Below are positions 1 to 8,147 of a stretch of DNA of 36,183 bases, piece after piece. Position numbers and translations under genes: made by a program. Origin of the DNA: Hyphomicrobiales bacterium (GTDB lineage Bacteria; Pseudomonadota; Alphaproteobacteria; Rhizobiales; Xanthobacteraceae); contig WHTP01000059.1 in the NCBI GenBank assembly GCA_009377695.1, forward strand, positions 1 to 36,183. Reading direction: 5' to 3'. Positions within the stretch are counted from its first letter, which is position 1, and each line of letters starts with the position of its first letter. The notes below the pieces were generated by a model that saw only the letters and a list, made by a program, of their open reading frames with translations, made no database searches and was not told the DNA's origin.

Positions 1-2
1 AC

Positions 3-1568
3 TACAAGGCCAAGGTATCGATGGACTACATCAAGTCGCTGCAGTCGAAGCCGAACGGCAAGCTGATCCTGGTCACTGCGATCACGCCGACGCCGGCGGG
101 CGAGGGCAAGACCACGACCACGGTCGGCCTCACCGATGCCCTCAATCACATCGGCAAAAAAGCGATGATGTGCCTGCGCGAGCCGTCGCTCGGCCCGTGC
201 TTCGGCGTGAAGGGCGGCGCGGCTGGTGGCGGATATGCGCAGGTGGTGCCGATGGAGGACATCAACCTGCACTTCACCGGCGACTTCCACGCCATCGGCA
301 CCGCGCATAATCTGCTGTCGGCGCTCATCGACAATCACATCTATTGGGGCAACGCGCTCGGCATCGACGGGCGCCGGGTCGCGTGGCGGCGCGCGCTCGA
401 CATGAACGATAGGTCCCTTCGTTCGATCGTGTCGTCGCTCGGCGGCGTCGCCAACGGTTTCCCGCGAGAGGACGGCTTCGACATCACCGTCGCCTCGGAG
501 GTGATGGCGATCTTCTGTCTCGCCAGCAATCTCGATGACCTGAAGAAGCGGCTCGGCAACATCATCGTCGGCTATACGCGCGACCGCAAACCGGTGCGCG
601 CTTCCGACCTCAAAGCGCAGGGCCCGATGACTGCGCTCCTGAAGGACGCGCTGTCGCCGAATCTCGTGCAGACACTCGAAGGCACGCCGGCCTTCATTCA
701 CGGTGGCCCGTTCGCCAACATTGCGCATGGCTGCAACTCCGTGCTGGCAACGACGACGGCGCTCAAGCTCTGCGACTATGTCGTGACCGAAGCCGGCTTC
801 GGCGCCGACCTCGGCGGCGAAAAATTCCTCGACATCAAGATGCGCAAGACTGGCCTGCAGCCGGATTGTGCGGTCGTCGTCGCGACCATCCGCGCGCTCA
901 AGATGCACGGCGGCGTGAAAAAGGACGACCTCAAGAAGGAAGACCTCAAGGCGCTCCAGGCCGGCATGGCCAATCTTCAGCGCCATGTCGAGAATATTCA
1001 CAAGTTCGGCATTCCGGCCGTGGTCTCGATCAACCGCTTCTCCGCCGACACCGATGCCGAGATCGCGCTGGTGAAGGAGAAGTGCAAGGCGATGGGCGTC
1101 GAGGCGGTGATGGCCGACCACTGGGCGATGGGCGGCGAGGGCGCCGCCGACGTGGCGCGCGCGGTGGTCAAGACCATCGATCAGGGCACGGCCAAGCTGA
1201 AGCTGCTGTATCCCGACGACATGCCGCTGTTCGAGAAAATCCGCACCATCGCCAAGGAAATCTACCGCGCCAAGGATGCGACCGCGGACAAGGCGGTGCG
1301 CGACCAGCTCGCGAATTTCGAGGCCATGGGCTACGGCAAGGCGCCGGTCTGCATCGCCAAGACGCAGTATTCGTTCTCGACCAACGGCGATCTCAAGGGC
1401 GCGCCCACCGATCATACAATCAATGTGCGCGAGGTCCGGCTCTCCGCCGGCGCGGAGTTCGTGGTAGCGGTCTGCGGCGAGATCATGACCATGCCCGGCT
1501 TGCCGCGGGTGCCGGCGGCGGATTCGATCGACGTCGGTCCGGACGGAAGGATCGTGGGGTTGTTTTAG
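3..1568 (+). CDS. fhs: Formate-tetrahydrofolate ligase, 5' end cut by window edge
   Basis: Catalyses the ATP-dependent joining of formate to tetrahydrofolate, giving 10-formyl-THF for C1 metabolism in the cytoplasm. The reading frame is open from base 3 with no start codon, and an internal Met lies at 21. The sequence upstream of that Met (YKAKVS) is continuous with the family, so roughly 40-45 N-terminal residues lie outside the window. Counted from that Met, the nucleotide-binding loop [13 protein letters not shown] lies at about residues 24-36, followed by the conserved [19 protein letters not shown] and [11 protein letters not shown] stretches. The C-terminus ([20 protein letters not shown]) is complete. 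No neighbour is clearly co-transcribed; the next gene starts 294 bases downstream. A formate dehydrogenase lies 6.6 kb further on, giving a second fate for formate. Identification is very secure. Confidence 0.97.
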   Translation, partial: YKAKVSMDYIKSLQSKPNGKLILVTAITPTPAGEGKTTTTVGLTDALNHIGKKAMMCLREPSLGPCFGVKGGAAGGGYAQVVPMEDINLHFTGDFHAIGTAHNLLSALIDNHIYWGNALGIDGRRVAWRRALDMNDRSLRSIVSSLGGVANGFPREDGFDITVASEVMAIFCLASNLDDLKKRLGNIIVGYTRDRKPVRASDLKAQGPMTALLKDALSPNLVQTLEGTPAFIHGGPFANIAHGCNSVLATTTALKLCDYVVTEAGFGADLGGEKFLDIKMRKTGLQPDCAVVVATIRALKMHGGVKKDDLKKEDLKALQAGMANLQRHVENIHKFGIPAVVSINRFSADTDAEIALVKEKCKAMGVEAVMADHWAMGGEGAADVARAVVKTIDQGTAKLKLLYPDDMPLFEKIRTIAKEIYRAKDATADKAVRDQLANFEAMGYGKAPVCIAKTQYSFSTNGDLKGAPTDHTINVREVRLSAGAEFVVAVCGEIMTMPGLPRVPAADSIDVGPDGRIVGLF

Positions 1569-1862
1569 CTCGGTCTCGTGTCCCGACGCGCCACGACGTC
1601 CACGCGAAGCTACGGCGCCTGATACGGAATCGTCTCGTGCGCGAGCGTCACCAGATGTTCGCGCCGGGTCGGTCTGATGCTCGTCGAGGATGTGCCCATC
1701 AGTCCGGCGCTGCGCGACACCACCGAATCGCGGAGCTGCATTTCGCCACACATTTGCAACGGTGTTTGTCGTAATAATCGGTTCGCATCTTAGCCCGCGG
1801 CCGTTCTTGGCGCGCGGGGAGGGTTTCACCAACAACGCAACCGCATCCAAACAACGCAACTG
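1569..1862. other. Intergenic region with an 11-bp direct repeat and a possible gene remnant
   Basis: No gene is supported here. The minus strand from about 1720 down to 1619 reads as an open tail (ending REHLVTLAHETIPYQAP, then TAG) that could be the decayed 3' end of a lost gene, but I do not recognise it. Immediately before the next start codon the 11-mer AACAACGCAAC occurs twice, at 1831-1841 and 1850-1860, 19 bases apart, which could be a regulator site. No clear terminator for fhs is visible. Confidence 0.4.
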
Positions 1863-2963
1863 ATGGTGTCGCATATGTTGCCCGTTTTCGGTCGGCTTGC
1901 TGCAGCCGTGTGCCTGGCAGCGACGCTGGCAACGACGGCGTTCGCCCAATCCGAGCCGCGCGAGGTCGTCGTGGCCACACGCGTGCTTCCACCGCTGGTG
2001 GTCGACCAGAAGGGCGCGCTCTCCGGGTTCAGCATCGAGCTCTGGAATGCGATCGCCGAGCGCCTCAAGCTGAAAACCAGTTACCAGCCCGCGCCCGATG
2101 TACGCGCGCTGCTTGAGGAGGTGCGATCGGAAAAGGTCGAAATCGGCGTGGCGGCGATTTCGATCACGTCGGCCCGGGAGGTCGAGTTCGAATTTTCGCA
2201 GCCGATCCTCAACGCTGGTTTGCAGATTATGATCCGCGGTAGCGGCAGGGATACAGACGCCAATCCGTTGACGGACCTGCTCGGCCTTCTGTTCTCCAAG
2301 ACCAGTCTGGTGTGGCTCGGCATCGCGCTCCTCCTGATCCTGATCCCGGCGCATATCGTCTGGTTCCTGGAACGCCGGCACAATTCGGGAATCATCCCGA
2401 CCGACAAATACATCCCGGGAATTTTCTACGCCATGTACTGGTCGGCGGCGACGCTCGCCACCCAGGCTGAGAACCAGCCGCGCCAGTGGTTCGCGCGCGT
2501 GGTCGCGTTGTTCTGGATGTTCACCGGCATCGTATTCGTCGCGCTCTACACCGCCCAGCTTACGGCAACGCTGACCGTCCAGCAGATCCAGGGCGGCATC
2601 AGCGGGCCGGATGATCTTGCCGGGCGCAAGGTCGCCACCACCCGCGGTAGCACCGCAGCCAATGTGCTGCGCGATCTGCGCGCGCAGGTCACCGAGGTCG
2701 CACGCATCGATGAGGCCTACGAAGCGCTGCAAGACCGCGACGTCGACGCCGTGGTGTTCGATTCGCCGGTGCTCTTGTACTTCGCGGCCAATGAAGGAAA
2801 GGGGCGGGTCCACCTGGTCGGCGTGCCGTTCCGCAAGGAAGACTACGGCATCATCTTCCGGCCCAACAATCCGCTGCGCCGGCAGGTCAACGCGACACTG
2901 CTCCAGCTTCGCGAAGACGGGACCTATCAGCAGATCTACGACAAGTGGTTCACCAGCCGGTAG
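1863..2963 (+). CDS. Ionotropic-glutamate-receptor-like protein: periplasmic binding domain split by two membrane helices and a pore-like loop
   Basis: 366 residues. A signal peptide (about 1-28, cleavage after AFA) is followed by the first half of a family-3 solute-binding domain (about 32-130). Arg105 in ITSAREVEFEFSQP sits where the family binds the ligand carboxylate. TM1 is at about 148-168, a re-entrant hydrophobic loop at about 185-200, TM2 at about 211-238, then the second lobe (about 245-366) with Asp300 in VVFDSP, where an acidic residue holds the ligand amino group. This S1-TM-P-TM-S2 order is that of prokaryotic glutamate receptors such as GluR0. The pore loop reads TLATQAENQ, so the potassium filter TVGYG is absent. 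The TM2 end YTAQLTATLTV resembles the eukaryotic SYTANLAAF motif. ATG at 1863 or 1875 could be the start; no strong ribosome-binding site is seen. Channel function is inferred; a membrane-anchored sensor is the alternative. Confidence 0.8.
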   Translation: MVSHMLPVFGRLAAAVCLAATLATTAFAQSEPREVVVATRVLPPLVVDQKGALSGFSIELWNAIAERLKLKTSYQPAPDVRALLEEVRSEKVEIGVAAISITSAREVEFEFSQPILNAGLQIMIRGSGRDTDANPLTDLLGLLFSKTSLVWLGIALLLILIPAHIVWFLERRHNSGIIPTDKYIPGIFYAMYWSAATLATQAENQPRQWFARVVALFWMFTGIVFVALYTAQLTATLTVQQIQGGISGPDDLAGRKVATTRGSTAANVLRDLRAQVTEVARIDEAYEALQDRDVDAVVFDSPVLLYFAANEGKGRVHLVGVPFRKEDYGIIFRPNNPLRRQVNATLLQLREDGTYQQIYDKWFTSR

Positions 2964-3000
2964 GCGGTGACACGCAGAGATTTTGCGATGTGCCGATCCT

Positions 3001-3080
3001 TTGCTGGTGTCCCGATTCCGAAGTGCGTATAGGAGACCCTGCGAAATGGTACGAACTGCGGAATCGAAGGACACTAGCAA
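3001..3080. repeat. Imperfect inverted repeat (large hairpin)
   Basis: The arms are about 3001-3028 (starting TTGCTGGTGTCC) and 3051-3080 (ending GGACACTAGCAA). They pair with a few mismatches and one 2-base bulge around a loop of about 22 bases. There is no T-run on either side, so it does not look like a simple terminator. It lies between the iGluR-like gene and the MFS gene and may be a dispersed genomic repeat. Confidence 0.65.
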
Positions 3081-3102
3081 CCCTTTGAATCGAATATGGC
3101 TT

Positions 3103-3157
3103 GGTTCAGAAGTCCGCATGTCCGACTGGCCGCGAGAATGATGCGGACTTCTGAACC
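3103..3157. repeat. Perfect 17-bp inverted repeat before the MFS gene
   Basis: The left arm 3103-3119 (GGTTCAGAAGTCCGCAT) and right arm 3141-3157 are exact reverse complements, with a 21-base spacer. The right arm ends 18 bases before the MFS start codon, so the mRNA leader could fold or the site could bind a regulator. There is no T-tract. Confidence 0.8.
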
Positions 3158-3175
3158 GCCACACTAGGCACGGCC

Positions 3176-4435
3176 ATGCTTCAAACCATCGCTCCACCTG
3201 CAAAACTCCGCGTCCCGCCGCTGATCAAACGCAATACCGCGCTGGTCGCGCTTTCGCAGTCGTTCAGCGGTGCCGGCATGCCGCTCGCCTATGGGATCGG
3301 GCCGCTGATGGTGGTCGCGGTCACGGGTTCGGCAAGCCTTGCCGGTCTGTCGGTCGGCCTGTTCGGTCTCAGTCGCTTCCTGGTGTCCTACCCGGTCGGC
3401 AAGGTCACCGACTCCTATGGCCGCAAGCCCGGCATCCAGCTTGGGCTCGCGATCGCCCTGGTTGGGGCTTTGCTCGTCGCGTGGTCGGTGGGCCTCAAAA
3501 GCATCGTCGTGCTCACGGCCGGCTTGCTGGTCTTCGGCATGGGTATGGCGGCGGCGCAGCAGCTTCGTGTCGCCGTCGCTGACATGTTCCCGCCATCGCT
3601 GCGAGCGGAGGCGCTCGGCTATGTCGCGCTCGGCTCGATCGTTGGCCTCGCGATCAGCCCGATATTGGTCGGCGCCGCCGAGCGAGCCGCGCCCGGTCTC
3701 GGCCAGGACCCGCTTGCGCTGCCATGGCTCATGCTGCCGGTGCTGATCGTCGCCGGCATGGTGCTGGTGACGTTCATCCGGCCCGACCCGAAGGAGATCG
3801 GGCGAAACCTTGCGCACTACTTTCCGGGCGCGGCATCACCGCGACCCCTGGAGCATGCGGCGCAGAGTTTCAGCGTGATGAGCATGTGGCGTCATGCGCC
3901 GATCCGGCTTGCGATCGTTGCCAATGCGGCCGCGCAGGGCAACATGGCGATCGTGATGGTGCTCACCTCGCTGGTGCTGCATCACCATGGTCACTCGCTT
4001 ACGGCGATCGCGTTCTCGCACATGTTTCACACGGTCGGCATGTTCGGCTTCACGATCCCGCTCGGGCGGCTCGCCGATCGTATCGGCCGCGAGCAGGTGA
4101 TGTATCCGGGAGTCGCGATTGCGCTTATCGGCGCGGTGCTCGTCACCTTCACCGGCGCGTTCTGGTTGGTTACGCTCGGCACCTTCCTGGTCGGGCTCGG
4201 CTGGGCCGCCGCCAATGTTGCCGCGACGGCACTGATCGCAGACCGGGCGGAAACCGCGGAACGTGGGCGTGCCATCGGCGTCAGCGAGAGCGCGGCTGGA
4301 GCGATCACGGTCGTCACGGCGCTCGTGACCGGCCCGCTGGTGCAATGGAGCGGACTGCCGGCTGCTGGTATGGTCGCAGTGCTATTTGCGGTCGTCCCGC
4401 TCGCGATGGCGGCGGTTCACCGCCTTCGCCGATAG
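3176..4435 (+). CDS. Major facilitator superfamily transporter
   Basis: 419 residues, strongly hydrophobic, consistent with 12 transmembrane helices in the inner membrane. The MFS motif-A-like loop appears between helices 2 and 3 (VGKVTDSYGRKPG) and again in the second half (GRLADRIGREQ), which supports the duplicated six-helix architecture. The middle cytoplasmic loop (about 205-240, beginning RPDPKEIG) is of usual length. The substrate cannot be read from sequence; a drug or small-organic-anion exporter is plausible. The start codon follows a perfect 17-bp inverted repeat by 18 bases. The gene converges on the TctC-type binding protein with only 18 bases between their stop codons, and no obvious bidirectional terminator fits there. 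Confidence 0.9.
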   Translation: MLQTIAPPAKLRVPPLIKRNTALVALSQSFSGAGMPLAYGIGPLMVVAVTGSASLAGLSVGLFGLSRFLVSYPVGKVTDSYGRKPGIQLGLAIALVGALLVAWSVGLKSIVVLTAGLLVFGMGMAAAQQLRVAVADMFPPSLRAEALGYVALGSIVGLAISPILVGAAERAAPGLGQDPLALPWLMLPVLIVAGMVLVTFIRPDPKEIGRNLAHYFPGAASPRPLEHAAQSFSVMSMWRHAPIRLAIVANAAAQGNMAIVMVLTSLVLHHHGHSLTAIAFSHMFHTVGMFGFTIPLGRLADRIGREQVMYPGVAIALIGAVLVTFTGAFWLVTLGTFLVGLGWAAANVAATALIADRAETAERGRAIGVSESAAGAITVVTALVTGPLVQWSGLPAAGMVAVLFAVVPLAMAAVHRLRR

Positions 4436-4453
4436 GGTGGCGCGTGTCGCAGG

Positions 4454-5425
4454 CTATTTCTTTTTCAGGCCGATCTCGCCGATCAGCTTGGCGAGATAGC
4501 CGTCCTCCTTCGCGATCAGCGCACTGAACTGACCGCCGGGCAGGAATGCCGGACGGGCGCCGAGCCGCTCGCACGCCTGCACGAACTCGTTGCTCGCGAC
4601 CGTGTTGCGGATCGCAAGCTCGAGCGCGGCAACCGTCGCCACTGGCGTTCCGGTCGGTGCCGCGATCCCGCGCCAGGCTTCGAGGGTGACGTCGAAGCCC
4701 TGCTCGCGCGCGGTCGGCACGTCGGGGAATGCCGGGTCGCGGCTCGCGACCAGCGCCGCCAGGAAGCGGACCTGTTTGCTTTTGACGTATTGCGCGAGCG
4801 ACGCCGGAAGCTGCACGACCGCGTCGACCTGTCCGCCGAGCAGGCTCGGCACCACTTGCGCGGCGCCGAACGGGACGTCCACGGCTTCGACGCCGGCCGG
4901 CTTAAACAGCGCGACCGAGGAGATATGGGTGTGGCTGCCGACGCCGGAATTGCCGATGGTGATGGCCTTCGGCCGCGCCTTGCCGTCGGCGATCAGGTCC
5001 TTGAGTGATTTCCATTTCGCGTCGCTCTTGACCGCGACGACGGGCGATTCGGTCAGCACCTGGGCCACCGCCACGAAGGATTTGTAATCGAACGGCAGCG
5101 AGCCGGAATGGAATGTGGTCGAGATCGAATTCGAATTCCAGACCAGCGCGGTGCCATCGGGCTTCTGTGCGGCGACGTGGCGGTAGCCGATCGCGCCGCC
5201 GGCGCCGGGCCGGTTCACCACGATGACATTGGTGCCGAGCTCCTTGCTCATGCCGTCGGCCAGCAGGCGCGCCGTGACGTCCGCGGACGAGCCGGCCGGG
5301 AACAGCACGGTGATCTCGATGGTCGGCTTGTGGGCGAATGGATTTTGCGGTTTCTGCGCCGTCGCTAAATCAGTGGCGGCCAACACAAGCGGGAGTCCGA
5401 CCAGAAAAGCAATCAAGCGTCTCAT
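4454..5425 (-). CDS. Tripartite tricarboxylate transporter binding protein (TctC/Bug family)
   Basis: 323 residues from the ATG at 5425, chosen because AAGGAGGAAT lies just upstream of it; a TTG 18 bases earlier is less likely. An N-terminal signal peptide (MRRLIAFLVGLPLVLAATDLATAQ) sends it to the periplasm. The family hallmark near the mature N-terminus is present: ITVLFPAGSSADVTARLLAD followed by VVNRPGAGGAIG. The later ITIGNSGVGSHTH segment and the DVPFGAAQVVPSLLGGQVDA segment also fit. Bug proteins bind carboxylates or other small organic acids. No TctA/TctB membrane subunits are present in the window, which is common for orphan Bug proteins. It is the last gene of a leftward operon with the Gfo/Idh oxidoreductase (14-base gap) and GlcG-like protein, so it probably serves the same catabolic pathway. 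Confidence 0.92.
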   Translation of the reverse strand: MRRLIAFLVGLPLVLAATDLATAQKPQNPFAHKPTIEITVLFPAGSSADVTARLLADGMSKELGTNVIVVNRPGAGGAIGYRHVAAQKPDGTALVWNSNSISTTFHSGSLPFDYKSFVAVAQVLTESPVVAVKSDAKWKSLKDLIADGKARPKAITIGNSGVGSHTHISSVALFKPAGVEAVDVPFGAAQVVPSLLGGQVDAVVQLPASLAQYVKSKQVRFLAALVASRDPAFPDVPTAREQGFDVTLEAWRGIAAPTGTPVATVAALELAIRNTVASNEFVQACERLGARPAFLPGGQFSALIAKEDGYLAKLIGEIGLKKK

Positions 5426-5439
5426 GCGGGATTCCTCCT

Positions 5440-6447
5440 TCAATCGTTTTTGAGTATCTCCTCGACCTCGACGCGGCGGTGCTCGCGTGCCGACAGGATG
5501 CCGGCACGCACCACTGCGAGTGAGCGGGTCGCGAAATCGCCGCCGACCTCCGGCGCTCGGCCGCCTCTGCAGGCGACAGCGAACTCCTCAAGCTCCTCGA
5601 CAAATGTGTCGTTGTTGTATGTCGAGACTGCGACAGATTTCGCCTCGCCGCGCTTGAGGAAGCGCAGACCATTGTGCAGGTCGTAGAAGGCGGTGGCGTC
5701 CTTTCCGTAAATATTCATTAAATAGTATTCGGATGCGGACGCGTAGCTTGCATTCAACGTGGAGAGCGCGCCGTTCTCGTGTTCGAGGATCAGGCTCGCC
5801 ACGTCCGGGTTGTCGCCAGGCAGGATCAGTTGGGCAAAGTGCCCGTGCACCGCGACGACCGGCCCCATCAGATATTCCAGCACGTCGGTGTAATGAATGC
5901 CGATCTGGAGCATTACCCCGCCGGGCATGCCGACGGCCTGGTAGCGCCACGACGAGAGATCGATCTTGCCCAGCCGGTCGCGGCTGATGTTCGCCTCAGC
6001 GTTGACCAGCTTTCCGAACAAGCCGGTTTCGATCTGCTGCTTCACCCAGCGGAAGTGGTTCTCGCGCCGGCGCTGATAGCCGAGCGCCAAGACGACACCG
6101 GCCTTGCGGCACACCTCGCTGATCGCGCGCCCCTCCGATACGGTGTTGGCAATCGGCTTGTCCAGGAACACGTGCTTGCCGGCGGCGGCCGCGGCGCGCG
6201 TGGTCTCGAGATGCACGTCGTTGGGCGTGGTGTTGATGATCGCCTCGATCGCGGGATCGGCGAGCACGTCGTCGTAATTCGCCACCGGACGGCACTTGTA
6301 TTTCTTGGCGAAGGCGTCGCGCTTGTCGGCCGAGCGGGTGAAGCACGCGGCGATCTCGATCCGTTGCGAGCGCATGATCGCATCGGCCAGCACGTCCGAC
6401 CACCAACCCATGCCAATGCAGGCGACGCGCAGCGGTTCGGTTGTCAT
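5440..6447 (-). CDS. Gfo/Idh/MocA family NAD(P)-dependent oxidoreductase
   Basis: 335 residues. The N-terminal Rossmann fold starts with RVACIGMGWWSDVLADAI (a variant of GxGxxG). It carries the family's INTTPNDVH stretch and LDKPIANT, the usual EKP motif with Asp in place of Glu; the lysine is kept. The C-terminal alpha/beta domain has the conserved GGVMLQIGIHYTDVLEYLMG with its catalytic-type histidine. Members oxidise or reduce sugars, inositols or related polyols; the substrate cannot be predicted here. ATG at 6447 follows a purine-rich AAGGGGGAA. It sits between the GlcG-like gene (45-base gap) and the TctC gene (14-base gap) on the same strand, suggesting a small catabolic operon with uptake by the TctC protein. 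Confidence 0.92.
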   Translation of the reverse strand: MTTEPLRVACIGMGWWSDVLADAIMRSQRIEIAACFTRSADKRDAFAKKYKCRPVANYDDVLADPAIEAIINTTPNDVHLETTRAAAAAGKHVFLDKPIANTVSEGRAISEVCRKAGVVLALGYQRRRENHFRWVKQQIETGLFGKLVNAEANISRDRLGKIDLSSWRYQAVGMPGGVMLQIGIHYTDVLEYLMGPVVAVHGHFAQLILPGDNPDVASLILEHENGALSTLNASYASASEYYLMNIYGKDATAFYDLHNGLRFLKRGEAKSVAVSTYNNDTFVEELEEFAVACRGGRAPEVGGDFATRSLAVVRAGILSAREHRRVEVEEILKND

Positions 6448-6492
6448 GCCCGTTCGTTCCCCCTTGGCCAGATCGACGTCCAGCGTGTCAAC

Positions 6493-6933
6493 TTACTTCC
6501 AGCTTGCTCCGATCGCTTCCACCGCCTCGCGTGCGATCCGCTCGTCGGTGGCCCAGTCCCCGCCGCTCACGCCGATCCCGCCGATGCAATCGGCGCCGAC
6601 GATGACAGGCGCACCACCCTCCATGGCGGTCCAGCGCTCCGGTCCCGCGGCGAGCGCGAGGCCGAGTGCATGATTGGTGTCGAGGTCCTGGCCGACAGCG
6701 CCCTTGGCGGAAGTGACGCGCTTGTTGGAGGCGGCGCAGACTGCCTTGGTGGTTGCGGAATGCAGCGTGTGGAAACGCCCGCCATCCATCCGCTCGAATG
6801 CGATCAGGTGCCCGCCGCCATCGACCACGGCGCAGGAAATCGCGATCCCGGCCACGCGCGCTTTGGCGACGGCGGCGTCCACCATCGTCTTCGCGCCTTG
6901 ATGGGTCAGGCGTTTGGTGTCGGCGAAGTGCAT
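6493..6933 (-). CDS. GlcG/HbpS family protein (DUF336)
   Basis: 146 residues, the usual length of this single-domain family. Typical stretches are visible: ISCAVVDGGGHLIAFERMDG, then GRFHTLHSATTKAVCAA and the glycine-rich C-terminus PVIVGADCIGGIGVSGGDW. Members include the haem-binding HbpS and the GlcG protein of glycolate loci; a cofactor-binding or oxidoreductase-accessory role is possible, but the biochemical function of most members is unknown. There is no signal peptide. It is the first gene of the leftward trio with Gfo/Idh and TctC genes. The 180 bases upstream, as far as the LysR gene end, would hold its promoter. Confidence 0.88.
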   Translation of the reverse strand: MHFADTKRLTHQGAKTMVDAAVAKARVAGIAISCAVVDGGGHLIAFERMDGGRFHTLHSATTKAVCAASNKRVTSAKGAVGQDLDTNHALGLALAAGPERWTAMEGGAPVIVGADCIGGIGVSGGDWATDERIAREAVEAIGASWK

Positions 6934-6978
6934 GGGACCTGTATTGTGGCGTGGATCCGCGCGAATTCTGCGTCAGGC

Positions 6979-6997
6979 TGCCTTGGCCGGCAAGGCA
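6979..6997 (-). terminator. Small hairpin downstream of the LysR gene
   Basis: TGCCTTG at 6979-6985 pairs exactly with CAAGGCA at 6991-6997 across a 5-base loop. It lies between the LysR stop and the GlcG start on the minus strand. No U-tract follows, so termination is a guess. Confidence 0.3.
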
Positions 6998-7113
6998 CCC
7001 GTCCTGCGTCGGAACGGCCCAGCTTTGCTGGCTGAATGCGACTATTTCCGGGCGCGCTGCCGCCTCTCATCGGAGCAACATGCCCCAGCGCGGCGCCGAT
7101 CATTCCGCCAGGC

Positions 7114-8010
7114 TCATTCGGCCAAACCCGCCGCCAGCCGTTTCGCTTCTGCCACCAGGGCGGCCGCAAGCGGGGTCAGCGGCTCGCGGGGCGGCACCAC
7201 CAGACCGATGGTGTGCACCGCCTCCGGCTCCACGATCGGGATGGCGCGGATCGTCGCGGTCAGCCCAAGCGTTTCGGCAAGCCGCGCGGGCATGACGCTG
7301 GCCCAGCGGCCAGTGCGGACATGCGCGAACAACAAGATCATGGAATCGGATTCGAGCGTCGGCTGCACCGCGGCGCCTCCGGCAGAGCGCAGCAATCCGT
7401 CGATAATGCGCCGGTTCTGCATGTCGGGCGTCAACAGGCAGAGCGGCACCTGCGCGACCTCCTTCCAGGTGACGCGCTTGCGATCGCCGAGCGCTGCGTC
7501 GGGTGCAGTCAGCAGCTGATAGCGCTCCTGATAGAGCGGCACCGCGTTGACGCGGCCGAGCGGCTCGTTGTCGAGGTAGGTGACGCCGGCGTCGATCTCG
7601 AGGTTCTCGAGCTGCGTGAGGATTTCGATCGAGGTGCGCGACCACACGGTAAAGCGCACGTCGGGATGGCGGGCGCGATAAGGCGTCGTGAGTTGCGCAA
7701 CCATCGCCAGCGCGGTCGGGATCGCGGCGATGCGCAATTGCCCGGTGAGGCCGTGGCGCAGCGCATTGATCTCCTCGCGCATCGCGCGGCTGTCACCGAC
7801 GATACGACGCGCCCAGTCGAGCGTGCGCTCGCCCTCGGCGGTGAAACCGATGAAGCGTGAGCCGCGTTGAACCAACAGGACGCCGAGCATTTCCTCGAGC
7901 TGTTTGATGCCGGCCGACAAAGTCGGCTGCGTCACCCCGCAGCTCTCGGCGGCTCGGCCGAAATGCTGCTCGCGCGAGAGCGCGATGAGATATTCAAGCT
8001 TGTCGAGCAC
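7114..8010 (-). CDS. LysR-type regulator divergent from formate dehydrogenase (FdsR-like)
   Basis: 298 residues. The N-terminal winged helix-turn-helix (about 1-60) has the LysR pattern HFGRAAESCGVTQPTLSAGI followed by KQLEEMLGVLLVQR. The rest is a periplasmic-binding-like effector domain beginning near LTGQLRIAAIPTALAM. It starts at a GTG (8010) and is transcribed away from the formate dehydrogenase genes. The 133-base gap contains an AACGAT-N11-ATCGTT site. LysR regulators in this divergent arrangement are known for fds/fdh operons of Cupriavidus and others, where they respond to formate. By that analogy this protein most likely controls the fdh genes and itself. The specific effector is inference. 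Confidence 0.9.
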   Translation of the reverse strand: MLDKLEYLIALSREQHFGRAAESCGVTQPTLSAGIKQLEEMLGVLLVQRGSRFIGFTAEGERTLDWARRIVGDSRAMREEINALRHGLTGQLRIAAIPTALAMVAQLTTPYRARHPDVRFTVWSRTSIEILTQLENLEIDAGVTYLDNEPLGRVNAVPLYQERYQLLTAPDAALGDRKRVTWKEVAQVPLCLLTPDMQNRRIIDGLLRSAGGAAVQPTLESDSMILLFAHVRTGRWASVMPARLAETLGLTATIRAIPIVEPEAVHTIGLVVPPREPLTPLAAALVAEAKRLAAGLAE

Positions 8011-8052
8011 GGTTCCGGCGCCCTAAGCCTCGGATAAATTTAACCTATTCCG

Positions 8053-8075
8053 AACGATAGAAATTTTCAATCGTT
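8053..8075. promoter_or_regulatory. LysR-type T-N11-A operator
   Basis: AACGAT (8053-8058) and ATCGTT (8070-8075) are exact reverse complements separated by 11 A/T-rich bases, which is the canonical LysR box. It lies 42 bases from the LysR start and 68 bases before the fdh1B start. An overlapping CTAT-N8-ATAG dyad (8045-8060) may be part of the same extended binding region. Confidence 0.75.
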
Positions 8076-8129
8076 GTATCGGGAGGAGGGGATTGAGAGT
8101 CGGGGGTCAAACTCGGCATTGAAGGGCCG

Positions 8130-8147
8130 ATGGAAACGCTCGAATGA
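8130..8147 (+). other. Five-codon upstream ORF overlapping the fdh1B start
   Basis: ATG at 8130 opens METLE and stops at TGA 8145-8147, sharing ATGA with the fdh1B start. AAGGG precedes it at a ribosome-binding distance. It may be chance, or may bring ribosomes to the fdh1B start by coupling. Confidence 0.3.

Noticed and set aside
2448-2475. Potassium-selective channel
   Set aside because: The pore loop has no TVGYG-type filter, so potassium selectivity is not supported.
5779-7035. Long plus-strand open frame (418 codons) across Gfo/Idh and GlcG genes
   Set aside because: It spans two recognised genes on the other strand; composition is antisense-like, with no motif.
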